Shown here: positions 7,727 through 16,509 of the stretch, in pieces
Numbering within the stretch: the stretch's first letter is position 1
Layout of the letters: every line of letters begins with the position of its first letter
Assembly: GCA_947462695.1 (NCBI GenBank)
Contig: CANHQC010000008.1
Span: forward strand, 1 to 16,885
DNA length: 16,885 nt
Reading direction: 5' to 3'
DNA from: Flavobacteriales bacterium
GTDB lineage: Bacteria > Bacteroidota > Bacteroidia > Flavobacteriales_D > Crocinitomicaceae
The notes under the pieces: model-generated
Databases searched by the model: none
Told to the model about the DNA's origin: nothing
The model's input: the letters and a program-made list of their open reading frames with translations, nothing else
Translations under genes and position numbers: made by a program

Positions 7727-8833
7727 TTAAACCGATTGAATTGTCGTTAAAACAGAACCGTTTTTATCGATAAAGGGCACAAGGTTCTTCAAGTCTGCTT
7801 GCTGAAGGTAGAGCGGTAAGTTTTTCAGTAACGGGTGAAATAAATGCTTGAGTTCAGGTAACAAATGGTCACCAAAAGGAGAGCAAAACATGAGTGCCTC
7901 AGCAATGTTAAAGAAAATAATTTGTTGCTGATCGCGGTCCCAATTCGTATAATTCTCTTTTATCCATTGCCGCGTAAAATCCCAAAGTTTAGTCAGTTTT
8001 TCAGGTTGATTCAATACATGAAAATGCAAAATTCGGCAGGCAATTAATCGCCCGGCTGGAAAAACATGTATGTCATTTAGCACATGATCATGCTCGTCAA
8101 GATACCCGAATACGGAAGTTGCTAATCGTTTCAAATCAGCCGACCTTTCTGTAAGGTAATAATGCCTGAATAATAGGCAATTGGCAAAAATATAATCTTG
8201 TAAATCCGATGTGCTTTCCGCTGGCCGTAAATCCGCTAAATAAAATCGAATGCCTTCTTCATACCCTGGAATTAAAAACCGCGGATCTGCCCATAACTCA
8301 AAAAACGACTCTCTGATAATCGGTATTTTGGCGAAATTCTTGAAAAACTTTCGGTTGGAATTGGGATTGGATTTTAACGCATAAAAGAGTTCCTCTCCCA
8401 ACGCAATCTTCTTGTCAAAACATAACGTATCCGGAAGTTGCTCAACAAAAGCATACAACGGTTTCAATTCGTCCAGGTGTAAACAAAAATGCATGAGGCT
8501 TTTCGCGTCAGGCACTTCCTCCTTGTCGATTCTTCCAAATCCAAAAGTAAAGCGATCGATTTCCTGCGTATAGCTTTCAAATGCTTTGTAGTCTTCGAAT
8601 CCACAAAACTTAGTGAGAATATCTAATGTGTGTAAATAAGGAACATGACTATTATTCTCCCAAAGAAAAAAGCGGTAAAGTGTACTTTCAGAAATAACTG
8701 GCAGTCCGGATTCAACGATCAATTCGCTTACTCTAGAGCAATCCATTTTGTTTCGTATGGGGAAACCAACACGAACGGAAAGGTAACGCAAAAGCTGCTT
8801 TCGACTGTAAGTGGTTACATGATGTTTTGGCAT
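7727..8833 (-). CDS. Unrecognised protein with N-terminal helix-turn-helix-like region; probable regulator
   Basis: 368 residues, no signal peptide and no membrane segment, so cytoplasmic. I cannot name a family with certainty. Residues about 30-85 read like a DNA-binding region: CSRVSELIVESGLPVISESTLYRFF is a helix-turn-helix-like pattern, followed by the pattern HTLDILTKFCGFEDYKAFE. This layout (a G.. .IS.STLYR.F motif, then TLD.L..F.G) recurs, from memory, in large lineage-specific families of Flavobacteriales. The remainder, from about 110, is predicted by eye to be helical, rich in Leu, Phe and aromatic residues, resembling a repeat or ligand-binding helical domain. It stands alone, with its own terminator downstream and aspS upstream on the same strand behind a hairpin. 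A transcription regulator is the most likely role, but targets and ligand are unknown. Confidence 0.72.
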   Translation of the reverse strand: MPKHHVTTYSRKQLLRYLSVRVGFPIRNKMDCSRVSELIVESGLPVISESTLYRFFLWENNSHVPYLHTLDILTKFCGFEDYKAFESYTQEIDRFTFGFGRIDKEEVPDAKSLMHFCLHLDELKPLYAFVEQLPDTLCFDKKIALGEELFYALKSNPNSNRKFFKNFAKIPIIRESFFELWADPRFLIPGYEEGIRFYLADLRPAESTSDLQDYIFANCLLFRHYYLTERSADLKRLATSVFGYLDEHDHVLNDIHVFPAGRLIACRILHFHVLNQPEKLTKLWDFTRQWIKENYTNWDRDQQQIIFFNIAEALMFCSPFGDHLLPELKHLFHPLLKNLPLYLQQADLKNLVPFIDKNGSVLTTIQSV

Positions 8834-9170
8834 GCGGCTAAATTCTCACCGTTTAAAGTACAAAAAATTAGTTTAATTATCGAAAAAAGAACCTTCATGC
8901 TACTAATGCCTTTTAAAGCAAAACTACTTTCATACATTCAAACCGGTTATTGCCTCAATGGAACCGCATCACGGTTAAACAGTTCAACAGATGAACCAAT
9001 AATCCATTTCTTAATCGGATTTACGCTTTTAACGTAGGACAAGGTAATGGTGTAAAACGTTGATTTACAACTACAAAGCTAACTGAATTTTTAAAACCGT
9101 GCAAATTGAAAGTCGGTGTTTCAATTTGCACGGTTTTATTTCTTTCCGCTATTTAACTGTTAACGTCAAG
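8834..9170. other. Intergenic region between the regulator-like gene and aspS
   Basis: 337 nt without a convincing gene. It holds the aspS terminator hairpin (listed separately) and should contain the promoter of the regulator-like gene. A TAGTTTTG match to TAnnTTTG lies at 8926-8919 on the minus strand, about 85 nt upstream of its ATG, but without a well-spaced -33 box. The palindrome AACCGGTT (8941-8948) and the small inverted repeat AACCG/CGGTT (8962-8976) are possible operator material, not evidence of one. Confidence 0.5.
9092..9138 (-). terminator. Hairpin terminator of aspS (perfect 20-bp stem)
   Basis: The arms 9092-9111 and 9119-9138 are perfect reverse complements over 20 bases with a 7-nt loop. 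The outer pairs are A-tract/T-tract (AAAACC...GGTTTT), the usual look of bidirectional terminators in Flavobacteriia. It lies 32 nt after the aspS stop. The plus-strand side is followed by TTTCTTTCC, so a plus-strand transcript would end here too. Confidence 0.8.
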
Positions 9171-10919
9171 TTAGGCATTCAACCGAATCCCCAATTCCTT
9201 TAATTGGTGCTCATCCAATGGAGAAGGTGCGTCTATCATGGTGTCACGACCGCTGTTATTCTTTGGAAAAGCAATGTAATCACGAATAGATTCAGATCCA
9301 CCCATTGTCGCTACCAAACGGTCTAATCCGAATGCCAAGCCACCATGAGGAGGTGCGCCGAACTCAAATGCGCTCATTAAAAATCCAAATTGCGCTTCCG
9401 CTTCTTCTTTGGTGAAACCGAGTAAATCAAACATGCGCGATTGAAGGGCTTTGTTGTGAATACGTATCGATCCACCACCTAATTCTACCCCATTCATCGC
9501 TAAATCATATGCGTTCGCACGCACAGCTTTCGGATCCGTATCAAGCAATTCGATATCTTCCGGCTTTGGTGACGTAAACGGGTGGTGCATAGCATGGAAG
9601 CGGTTAGATTCTTCGTCCCATTCCAACAATGGAAAATCCAACACCCAAAGGGGTTTAAATACATTTGGATTTCTTAGGCCCAATTGATTCCCCATGTGCA
9701 AACGAAGCTCGTTCATTTGTTTACGGGTTTTCTCTAGCTCACCGCTCAATACCAACAGTAAATCGCCTGGTTTGGCATTGGCTTTTTTCGCCCATTGTGC
9801 CAGATCTTCTTGTGAATAGAATTTATCTACAGACGATTTAAACGTCCCGTCTGCATTGCAACGCACATAAACCAATCCTTTAGCTCCAATTTGTGGCCGT
9901 TTTACCCAATCTGTTAACTCATCTAGTTGCTTACGTGTGTATTCGACACAATCCTCTGCATTAATTGCTAAAACGACTTCTGCATCATCAAAAATGCTGA
10001 ATCCCTTTCCTTTAGCCTCATCATTCAGGTAGACGAACTCCATTCCAAAACGAATATCCGGTTTGTCAGATCCAAAAATAGACATCGCTTCTGCGTAAGT
10101 CATTCGCGGAAAAACTTCCGGAAGATCAACACCTCTAACTGTTTTAAATAAATGCTGAATTAATCCTTCAAATGTATTCAGGACATCTTCTTGTTCTACA
10201 AACGCCATTTCACAATCAATCTGCGTGAATTCAGGCTGTCTGTCGGCACGAAGATCTTCATCTCTAAAGCATTTTACAATTTGATAGTAGCGGTCAAAAC
10301 CTGACACCATCAACAATTGCTTAAAGGTCTGAGGGGATTGCGGCAAGGCATAAAACTGTCCTTCGTTCATGCGGCTAGGCACGACAAAGTCACGCGCTCC
10401 TTCTGGTGTTGACTTAATAAGCACAGGGGTTTCCACGTCCAAAAACTGTTGACTGTTCAAATAAACACGTGTTTCCAGGGCTACTTTGTTGCGCAACATT
10501 AACTTTTGCTGTACCGGATTTCGGCGAAGGTCAAGGTAACGGTACTGCATACGCAATTCATCGCCACCGTCTGTTTCATCTTCTATTGTAAATGGTGGAA
10601 GTTTTGCTGCATTTAATACCTCGAGTTGTTCCACCTTAATCTCTATATCTCCTGTAGGAAGTTGTGCATTTTTACTGCTTCGTTCAATCACCGTTCCTGT
10701 CACTTGAATCACGAATTCACGACCAAGTTTTCGCGCTTTTTCGCATAGTTCAGGTTGTTCCTCTGCGTTGAAAGCCAACTGCGTAATGCCGTAACGGTCG
10801 CGTAAATCCACAAACGTCATACCGCCTAAATCGCGCGAACGCTGAACCCATCCAGCTAACGTTATGCGTTGTCCATTGTGCGAAAGTCGCAATTCTCCAC
10901 AGGTGTGTGATCTGTACAT
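9171..10919 (-). CDS. aspS: Aspartyl-tRNA synthetase (bacterial type)
   Basis: Class II synthetase that charges tRNA-Asp, 582 residues, close to the usual ~590 of the bacterial form. Domain order: OB-fold anticodon-binding domain (1-105, [10 protein letters not shown]...[11 protein letters not shown]), catalytic core with motif 2 [18 protein letters not shown] (218-235), the bacterial GAD insertion (about 290-400), then [13 protein letters not shown] (476-488) and motif 3 GLAFGLDRL (527-535). Residue 31 is Leu, within SRDLGG. In Pseudomonas AspRS a His at this place goes with relaxed charging of tRNA-Asn, so Leu here suggests a discriminating enzyme (inference from one position). It has its own strong promoter and terminator and appears monocistronic. 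The ATG at 10919 matches the family N-terminus exactly. Confidence 0.98.
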   Translation of the reverse strand: MYRSHTCGELRLSHNGQRITLAGWVQRSRDLGGMTFVDLRDRYGITQLAFNAEEQPELCEKARKLGREFVIQVTGTVIERSSKNAQLPTGDIEIKVEQLEVLNAAKLPPFTIEDETDGGDELRMQYRYLDLRRNPVQQKLMLRNKVALETRVYLNSQQFLDVETPVLIKSTPEGARDFVVPSRMNEGQFYALPQSPQTFKQLLMVSGFDRYYQIVKCFRDEDLRADRQPEFTQIDCEMAFVEQEDVLNTFEGLIQHLFKTVRGVDLPEVFPRMTYAEAMSIFGSDKPDIRFGMEFVYLNDEAKGKGFSIFDDAEVVLAINAEDCVEYTRKQLDELTDWVKRPQIGAKGLVYVRCNADGTFKSSVDKFYSQEDLAQWAKKANAKPGDLLLVLSGELEKTRKQMNELRLHMGNQLGLRNPNVFKPLWVLDFPLLEWDEESNRFHAMHHPFTSPKPEDIELLDTDPKAVRANAYDLAMNGVELGGGSIRIHNKALQSRMFDLLGFTKEEAEAQFGFLMSAFEFGAPPHGGLAFGLDRLVATMGGSESIRDYIAFPKNNSGRDTMIDAPSPLDEHQLKELGIRLNA

Positions 10920-10937
10920 ATCAAGAAATTAAGGCTA

Positions 10938-10969
10938 CAAAGATAGTCAGAAGGGGAATAAGGTCAAAA
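10938..10969 (-). promoter_or_regulatory. Bacteroidota promoter of aspS
   Basis: Minus strand reads TTTTG (10969-10965), 19 nt, then TATCTTTG (10945-10938). This is a full match to the Bacteroidota consensus TTTG-N17-23-TAnnTTTG. The implied start point leaves a leader of roughly a dozen nucleotides before the ATG. Confidence 0.75.
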
Positions 10970-11001
10970 GAAATAAATAGATAAGCAATTAGCTTTTCGT
11001 G

Positions 11002-11385
11002 CTACTTGAAATTCTCTTTAAGAAACTCTACAGTGAGCGGTTTGCCCACAAAACTATGGATGAGTGGAATTTCTTTTACCCGTTCCATATCACGTTCATC
11101 TATTGATGAAGACAACATGTAAATTCGGGTTTGCGATAACCACTCACGACCAGCTTCTGAAAGTTGTTGAAGCAAGTCAAACCCATTCAGCTGAGGTAAA
11201 TTAATGTCTAAGAAAACGGCATCAGGACTTGGTTCATTCATCTTCGCCATTTCATTGATGTATTCTAGGGCCTCTATACTTGATTGGATGATCTCAATAC
11301 TACAGCCAGGAAAAGTATGCTGAATTAAAGCTGGATGTACGATACAAATGATGTCGTCATCATCGATGAGTAGAAATCGTTTCAT
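11002..11385 (-). CDS. Single-domain response regulator (receiver only)
   Basis: A 127-residue CheY-like receiver with no DNA-binding or enzymatic output domain. The acidic pocket is DDDD (8-11), the phospho-acceptor is Asp60 in FLDINLPQLNGFD, the switch Ser is in MLSSS (90-94), and the conserved Lys is Lys115 in GKPL. All residues needed for phosphotransfer are therefore present. It starts one base after the stop of the histidine kinase gene (TAA-A-ATG), so the two are co-translated partners. With no output domain it probably acts by protein-protein contact or passes phosphate on in a relay; the next partner is not in the window. Confidence 0.93.
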   Translation of the reverse strand: MKRFLLIDDDDIICIVHPALIQHTFPGCSIEIIQSSIEALEYINEMAKMNEPSPDAVFLDINLPQLNGFDLLQQLSEAGREWLSQTRIYMLSSSIDERDMERVKEIPLIHSFVGKPLTVEFLKENFK

Positions 11386-11386
11386 T

Positions 11387-13507
11387 TTAGGTGGTGATGT
11401 GTTGAGGTAAAGTTATTTCAATTGTCGTTCCGCTCGACAAATCGGAGGATAAAATTATTTCACCACCCAATTTCGTGACCATTTCTTTGCAGATATACAA
11501 TCCTAGCCCAGTACCAGAGCTACTCGTAGATGCCCGGTAGAACATGTTAAAAACTTTCGATTGATTTTCGACTGAAATGCCTTCACCATTGTCTGAAATC
11601 GTAATTCGACAGATATCCTCGGTATTCGTAATAGCGAGTGAAATATAGGAGGGAACAGCTCTTTTTTTTCTGTATTTCACACCATTGGTAATCACATTTT
11701 TCAAAATGGTAGTCAGCCGCATTTTGTCCACTGCAACTTGAGGATTTCCATTTACCTTCAGCTGAAATTGAAAATCAGCTTCCACCTGCGGTTTCAAGTC
11801 ATCAAAAATGGTTGTTATGAGTTCCTCAAGATTGAATTGATCAACTTGAATATTCAATCTAGAATTTCTAGAATAATCCAAGATTTCAATAATGGTCTCA
11901 TCTAACCGATTGATACTTGTTCCAATCAACCCGTTATATTGACGAATTAACTCTTCATTTTCAATATTTAATTCGATGAGTGAAAGTAAGCCTTTTACAG
12001 ACAAAAGCGGTGAGCGCAAGTCATGGGATACACTGTAAACAAACTGATCGAGTTCCCTGTTGATTTTCTTGAGCTCTTCATTCTTTTCAATCAACGTAGC
12101 CTCATATTGCCGCGTATCGGTTACATCTGTAACTGACCCAATTAAGCGCACTATGTTTCCGCTTAAGTCGCGTTCAGCCACAACGAGTGCACGAATATTT
12201 CGAATCCGTTTTGATTTGGGAAGCACCACCCGATACTCGTGAATAAGCTGTGATACTATTCCACTTATCACCTGTTGCGATTCTGCTAATGCTTGGTTAC
12301 GATCATCCGGATGGATGGCATTTATGAAGCGTTCATAGTTATTTTCATTGTGCGATTCATTCATTTCAAAAAGGCGGTACATGACCTCATTCCAAACCGT
12401 TTCGTTGGTTGAAGTATTCCATTCCCAGATACCTATTTGTGCGCTGTCCATAATTAATTCGAATCGGGAATTGATTCGTTTCAATTCAGCCTTGAAATTC
12501 TCCTCCTCTGAAATGTCGCGTTGAAGGGCGATAAAATTGATATGATTACCTTCTTCATCAAAGACAGGGGTAATTTCCAGTTGATTGTAATAAGGTCTCC
12601 CTGATTTGGAAACATTCAAAATGGTCACCTCTACATTCTCTTTCTTACTCAAGGCATCTGCCAGTTTTTCTCGCGCACCTTTATTAGTTTCCAATTCCTG
12701 TTGAAGAAAATCTTTTGGTTTCTTTCCCCTGACCTCCTCTAACGTATATCCAGAAGTTTCTTCAAAGGAAGTATTTACCCATTCAATTCGTCCATGATTA
12801 TCGGAAATAATCACACCACTTTTTGTCTTCGTAGCGATGAGCGATAACTTCTTTAATTCCAATTCGGACTGTGCGATTTGAAGCAATTGTTGGCGATTTT
12901 CTTTCGCTGTTAAAATCGTCCCGAGAAAAGCCTCAACTTGCTTGAAATAGACAGAAAATTGAGCACATTCCCGTTCGTTGAGTTGATTGTACAAGCGTGA
13001 TTTTTCCGATAGAACCCCTGAAGAAATGATTAATTCATATCGGTTGTTTATGACTAAAACTGGACTTACTACTAACGAATGTAACAGTGGGTATTCATCT
13101 GGTTTAGGTGTCAAAACAGTATGTAATCCCAATGGTTTGTTCAATGGCTCATTGCGCTGAATCGATTTGATCTGCTCGATGAATTGACCTTGATGGTCTT
13201 TTCTTACTCCTTCTATAACAACGAGTGGTTCCTGTTGGACGTGACGATCAACAAATTCAACACATGCAAAGGCCGTTTCAAAAATATCAACCAATGATTC
13301 AACAACTAATTGAAGAAATTCTTCTTCATCATCCGTTGTTAAAGCTTGGCGATTAAAATCGTTGAAGCGTTTGTAAATTACAACCTCCTGATCGAGCTGA
13401 TCTCTTGTGTTTATCAGCTCTTGTTCCATGGCTAAATACCGCGTTACCTTGCGTTGCAGTTCATTGTACTGCTCCGAAAGCTCCTCATAACTTGGTTTGT
13501 TCGTCAT
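11387..13507 (-). CDS. Soluble hybrid-sensor histidine kinase, GAF-PAS-PAS-HisKA-HATPase
   Basis: 706 residues, no transmembrane segment, so a cytoplasmic sensor. Order: N-terminal coiled coil (5-45), a GAF-like domain (about 48-200, by length and pattern only), coiled coil (200-222), PAS 1 (about 223-335, with IEWVNTSFEETSGYTLEEVRGK and a PAC end near LQRDISEE), PAS 2 with PAC (about 345-465, ending GSVTDVTD), coiled coil, then the kinase core. The H-box is SVSHDLRSP with phospho-acceptor His495. The N-box holds Asn604 and Asn608 (ILKNVITNGVKY), G1 is SDNGEGI (638-644) and G2 is GTGLGLYICKE (665-675). It lies 32 nt after the FIST gene and 1 nt before the receiver gene. Despite the call word 'hybrid' it has no fused receiver; that role falls to the neighbour. 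The signal is unknown, possibly relayed by the FIST protein. Confidence 0.92.
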   Translation of the reverse strand: MTNKPSYEELSEQYNELQRKVTRYLAMEQELINTRDQLDQEVVIYKRFNDFNRQALTTDDEEEFLQLVVESLVDIFETAFACVEFVDRHVQQEPLVVIEGVRKDHQGQFIEQIKSIQRNEPLNKPLGLHTVLTPKPDEYPLLHSLVVSPVLVINNRYELIISSGVLSEKSRLYNQLNERECAQFSVYFKQVEAFLGTILTAKENRQQLLQIAQSELELKKLSLIATKTKSGVIISDNHGRIEWVNTSFEETSGYTLEEVRGKKPKDFLQQELETNKGAREKLADALSKKENVEVTILNVSKSGRPYYNQLEITPVFDEEGNHINFIALQRDISEEENFKAELKRINSRFELIMDSAQIGIWEWNTSTNETVWNEVMYRLFEMNESHNENNYERFINAIHPDDRNQALAESQQVISGIVSQLIHEYRVVLPKSKRIRNIRALVVAERDLSGNIVRLIGSVTDVTDTRQYEATLIEKNEELKKINRELDQFVYSVSHDLRSPLLSVKGLLSLIELNIENEELIRQYNGLIGTSINRLDETIIEILDYSRNSRLNIQVDQFNLEELITTIFDDLKPQVEADFQFQLKVNGNPQVAVDKMRLTTILKNVITNGVKYRKKRAVPSYISLAITNTEDICRITISDNGEGISVENQSKVFNMFYRASTSSSGTGLGLYICKEMVTKLGGEIILSSDLSSGTTIEITLPQHITT

Positions 13508-13539
13508 GGATATACAGCTGACAAGAAAAAGCGACTGAA

Positions 13540-14724
13540 TTACCTGTAAATCACGTAAAGTGCTGTGGTGTAATTATGGTAGGTATTTTCTCCACCTAAA
13601 CGGGCAAATTCACCAAATCCATACATTCCTAACCAAGGCGGACATTCACCGTTTACGTAAAATGGGAATTGCATGGCGCCAACTAATTCTTCCTTGATGA
13701 TCCGATTAAACAAGAACCTTCCGCGTGCCAAACAGTCAGCATGGAATACCGCAACTGCCTCTTTACCATTCATTCGCTGTTTAACGTCTTGAACTAATCT
13801 ATCCATTTCACTGAATATTAATTCTTCATCCCGATTCGTCAACCAAAGTTCCGTTCCTTCTGGACATTCCGTTGCATAATGCATTTCGTTCCCATCATGT
13901 TTTGTGACTACACGCAACAGGTGATCGTTACCGTATTCTTTTGCTAATTCAGGTGACAATTTTTCACCTAACGCACCAATTGGAATGGTATCTCCACAAT
14001 CAGAATCAGCACCAAGACCTAACCTGTTTAAATATTCTTGCCAAGCAGGCTTACCATTGAATTCTTGGATGATATGCCCTACTGACTTTGTCACCACCAA
14101 CGGCTCGCCAAACGCCACAAATCCGTGTGTTGCTTGAGTTTCAACCTTTAACGTTGGATCAGCAAAACCCACTACATAGGCACCGTGTTCATATACCTGT
14201 TGATCAACAGCTTGAAAACTGATGTACCCTTTCATATTGTCTGAAGAAGTCGCCCCGAAAATCGTGACGTCTTTCCCAAATACTTCTTCGAAGGCTTCTA
14301 TACACCTGTCGTTCGCAATATCGATTCCTGAACCTAAGAAATACAGCATGTTAACACCTTGATTCTGGGCTTTTAAGTCTTTTGCCATTTCGAGGCATTT
14401 CTCGTAAGAATTGTGTCCATAAATCTGGTCGCACGAAGCCACAGCAAATTCATTTCCTTCAATAGCCATCAAGGCAATATCTTTCATGGATTCACTTACG
14501 CCTTCACGACCAACAACCCCGCAGCATGAGGCCGCTAAAATTCGGGCATTTGGAGCCATGGCATGAGCCTCTTCAACGATTTCTTGAAAATCGTGACCGA
14601 TTGATGCATGAAAAATAAGTAAGTCGGCCTTAGGATATCCGCTTCCCATTGCGGATTCTAGACATTCTTGAACACCACGACGGGTATTCACCATACGGGT
14701 GCTTGCAGAGTGGAATTGTAGCAT
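13540..14724 (-). CDS. FIST-domain sensory protein (FIST_N + FIST_C)
   Basis: 394 residues, cytoplasmic, no enzymatic domain. The N-terminal half fits FIST_N (about 33-220: KADLLIFHASIGHDF, ILAASCCGVVGREG, then ATHGFVAFGEPLVVTKS at 198-214). The C-terminal half fits FIST_C (about 225-390, with GKPAWQEYLNRLGL, NGECPPWLGMYGFGEFARLGG, and the conserved YHN near 382-384). FIST proteins are ligand-sensing partners of signalling enzymes. The Pseudomonas member NosP binds haem and NO and acts on the PAS kinase NahK. Here the next gene is exactly such a PAS kinase, followed by a receiver, so a sensor-kinase-receiver unit is inferred. The ligand is unknown; His and Cys residues (for example Cys67-Cys68) are available, but which would bind is not evident. 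Confidence 0.9.
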   Translation of the reverse strand: MLQFHSASTRMVNTRRGVQECLESAMGSGYPKADLLIFHASIGHDFQEIVEEAHAMAPNARILAASCCGVVGREGVSESMKDIALMAIEGNEFAVASCDQIYGHNSYEKCLEMAKDLKAQNQGVNMLYFLGSGIDIANDRCIEAFEEVFGKDVTIFGATSSDNMKGYISFQAVDQQVYEHGAYVVGFADPTLKVETQATHGFVAFGEPLVVTKSVGHIIQEFNGKPAWQEYLNRLGLGADSDCGDTIPIGALGEKLSPELAKEYGNDHLLRVVTKHDGNEMHYATECPEGTELWLTNRDEELIFSEMDRLVQDVKQRMNGKEAVAVFHADCLARGRFLFNRIIKEELVGAMQFPFYVNGECPPWLGMYGFGEFARLGGENTYHNYTTALYVIYR

Positions 14725-14748
14725 GATTCAATTTATTGATTAATCCTC

Positions 14749-14784
14749 TAAATATAGGGAATAAACCTACATAATCGTTCAATT
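14749..14784 (-). promoter_or_regulatory. Weak promoter candidate for the FIST-kinase-receiver cassette
   Basis: TATATTTA (14756-14749) matches TAnnTTTG in seven of eight positions counting the free ones, with AATTG (14784-14780) 23 nt upstream as -33. It lies 24 nt before the FIST ATG, between the PccB stop and the cassette. No terminator hairpin was found between them, so readthrough from pccB is also possible. Confidence 0.35.
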
Positions 14785-14818
14785 CAGCACCTTTTGTTTT
14801 GTCTCGAAAGAAAATTGA

Positions 14819-16360
14819 CTAAAGTGGAATGTTGCCGTGTTTTTTCTTTGGAAGCACTTCTGCTTTTTTCTCTAACATGGCAAATGCCGCAACCACACGA
14901 GACCGTGTCTCTTCCGGCAAAATAACATCATCAATGATTCCTCTTTCGGCAGCACGATATGGATTGGCAAAAAGTTCGGCATATTCCGCTTCCTTTTCTT
15001 TCCATTTCGCTTCCTGATCTTCAGCGGCAGCAATTTCACGCTTAAAGATGATTTCAGCGGCACCCTTTGCTCCCATCACGGCAATCTCTGAAGTTGGCCA
15101 CGCATAATTCATATCTGCTCCAATGCTCTTTGAATTCATAACGTCGAATGCACCACCATATGCTTTTCGGGTGATGACGGTAACTCGGGGAACAGTAGCT
15201 TCAGAAAAGGCGTAAAGCAATTTTGCTCCATGCGTAATGATTCCTCTCCATTCTTGATCTGTACCAGGTAAAAATCCGGGCACGTCTTCAAACACCAAAA
15301 GCGGAATGTTAAATGCATCACAAAAACGAACGAATCGTGCGCCTTTACGTGAAGAATCGATGTCCAATACCCCAGCTAATGCAGCCGGTTGATTGGCAAC
15401 TACTCCAACTGTTCTTCCTTCTATTCGAGCGAAGCCAACAACGATATTTTTAGCAAATTCCTCGTGTACCTCCCGGAATGATTCGTCGTCAATTACGCAA
15501 TCGATTACCTTTCGAATATCGTAAGGCACATTCGGATTGTCAGGAACGATGGATTGAATGGACTTTAATTTTAACGGATTGAATGTATAATTTGAAAGTT
15601 GTGGAGCCAATTCGTTGGCATTTTGCGGCATGTAGGTCAGGATATCTCTGACCTTTTTCAAGCATTCCACGTCATTTGCTGCCGTAAAGTGATTCACACC
15701 AGATTTTTCAGCGTGCGTTTTTGCGCCACCGAGTGCTTCTGAGTCAATTTCTTCATGTGTAACCGTTTTCACGACATTCGGTCCGGTAACAAACATGTAC
15801 GATGTTTCTTCTACCATGAAAATAAAGTCAGTCAATGCCGGAGAGTATACCGCTCCTCCTGCGCATGGTCCCATAATCACAGAAAGCTGAGGAATTACAC
15901 CAGATGCCCGCGTATTTCGGAAAAAAATATCGGCGTAACCAGCAAGCGATACAACACCTTCTTGAATACGTGCACCACCTGAATCATTCAACCCAATAAC
16001 CGGCGCACCGTTTTGCATGGCTAAATCCATAATGCGGCAAATTTTCGCTGCATGTGTTTCGGATAAAGAACCTCCTAATACAGTGAAATCTTGGGAAAAT
16101 ACGTAAACCAATCGACCATGCACTGTTCCAAAGCCGGTGACCACACCATCTCCGGGAAACTGTTGTTTGTCTAATCCGAACGTTGTTGCCCTGTGTTCAA
16201 CAAATTGACCAATCTCATTGAATGATCCTTCATCCAGCAACAACGTAACTCGCTCGCGGGCGGTTAATTTTCCTTGTTGGTGTTGTTTATCAATTCTCGC
16301 TTGACCTCCACCAAGTTGGGAAGCTTCTCTTCGTTGGATTAACTCACTGTTCTTGTCCAT
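14819..16360 (-). CDS. Acyl-CoA carboxylase carboxyltransferase (propionyl-CoA carboxylase beta-like)
   Basis: 513 residues, the family's normal length. It transfers CO2 from carboxybiotin to an acyl-CoA, or the reverse in the methylmalonyl-CoA decarboxylase alpha subunit. Two crotonase-fold halves are visible: N-half with [12 protein letters not shown] and [14 protein letters not shown] (166-179, oxyanion glycines 168-169), C-half with [17 protein letters not shown] and [13 protein letters not shown] (399-411). Asp406 in the latter corresponds to the residue (Asp422 in Streptomyces PccB) linked with propionyl- rather than acetyl-CoA preference, so a propionyl-CoA role is favoured. No biotin carboxylase or biotin carrier gene is adjacent here. 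It is monocistronic or leads the FIST cassette. PccB and MmdA cannot be separated by sequence alone, so no symbol is given. Confidence 0.94.
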   Translation of the reverse strand: MDKNSELIQRREASQLGGGQARIDKQHQQGKLTARERVTLLLDEGSFNEIGQFVEHRATTFGLDKQQFPGDGVVTGFGTVHGRLVYVFSQDFTVLGGSLSETHAAKICRIMDLAMQNGAPVIGLNDSGGARIQEGVVSLAGYADIFFRNTRASGVIPQLSVIMGPCAGGAVYSPALTDFIFMVEETSYMFVTGPNVVKTVTHEEIDSEALGGAKTHAEKSGVNHFTAANDVECLKKVRDILTYMPQNANELAPQLSNYTFNPLKLKSIQSIVPDNPNVPYDIRKVIDCVIDDESFREVHEEFAKNIVVGFARIEGRTVGVVANQPAALAGVLDIDSSRKGARFVRFCDAFNIPLLVFEDVPGFLPGTDQEWRGIITHGAKLLYAFSEATVPRVTVITRKAYGGAFDVMNSKSIGADMNYAWPTSEIAVMGAKGAAEIIFKREIAAAEDQEAKWKEKEAEYAELFANPYRAAERGIIDDVILPEETRSRVVAAFAMLEKKAEVLPKKKHGNIPL

Positions 16361-16509
16361 GTTCTTTCGTATTGGGCGGTAACAAAGATAATGTTATTTC
16401 TTAGCAACAGTCTCGGTTGTACGCACGAGGAAAAAGCAATGTCCGTCTTTATCTTTTGCCCAATTCAACAATTCAGGTTACCTTCACCACGTTTAAAAAA
16501 ATCAAAATC
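16361..16509. other. Divergent intergenic region
   Basis: 149 nt between the minus-strand carboxyltransferase gene and the plus-strand lipoprotein gene. Besides the minus-strand -7 box, the plus strand carries TATCTTTTG starting at 16450, one base longer than the consensus, which may serve the lipoprotein gene with a leader of about 50 nt. No hairpin or repeat stands out. Confidence 0.4.
16383..16407 (-). promoter_or_regulatory. Promoter candidate of the carboxyltransferase gene
   Basis: TATCTTTG (16390-16383) is an exact TAnnTTTG box and identical to the one of aspS. A TTG lies at 16407-16405, but with only 14 nt spacing the -33 part is poor. The box ends 22 nt before the ATG. Confidence 0.5.

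Noticed and set aside
7712..7728. CAAGTTT direct repeat as a regulatory element
   Set aside because: Two 7-nt copies at the end of a coding region in AT-rich DNA are expected by chance.
8645..9037. 130-codon open frame on the plus strand over the regulator 5' end and the intergenic region
   Set aside because: Half of it is antisense to a well-supported gene, it shows no recognisable domain or signal peptide, and its composition looks like chance reading of an AT-rich region. The hairpin downstream is explained by aspS.
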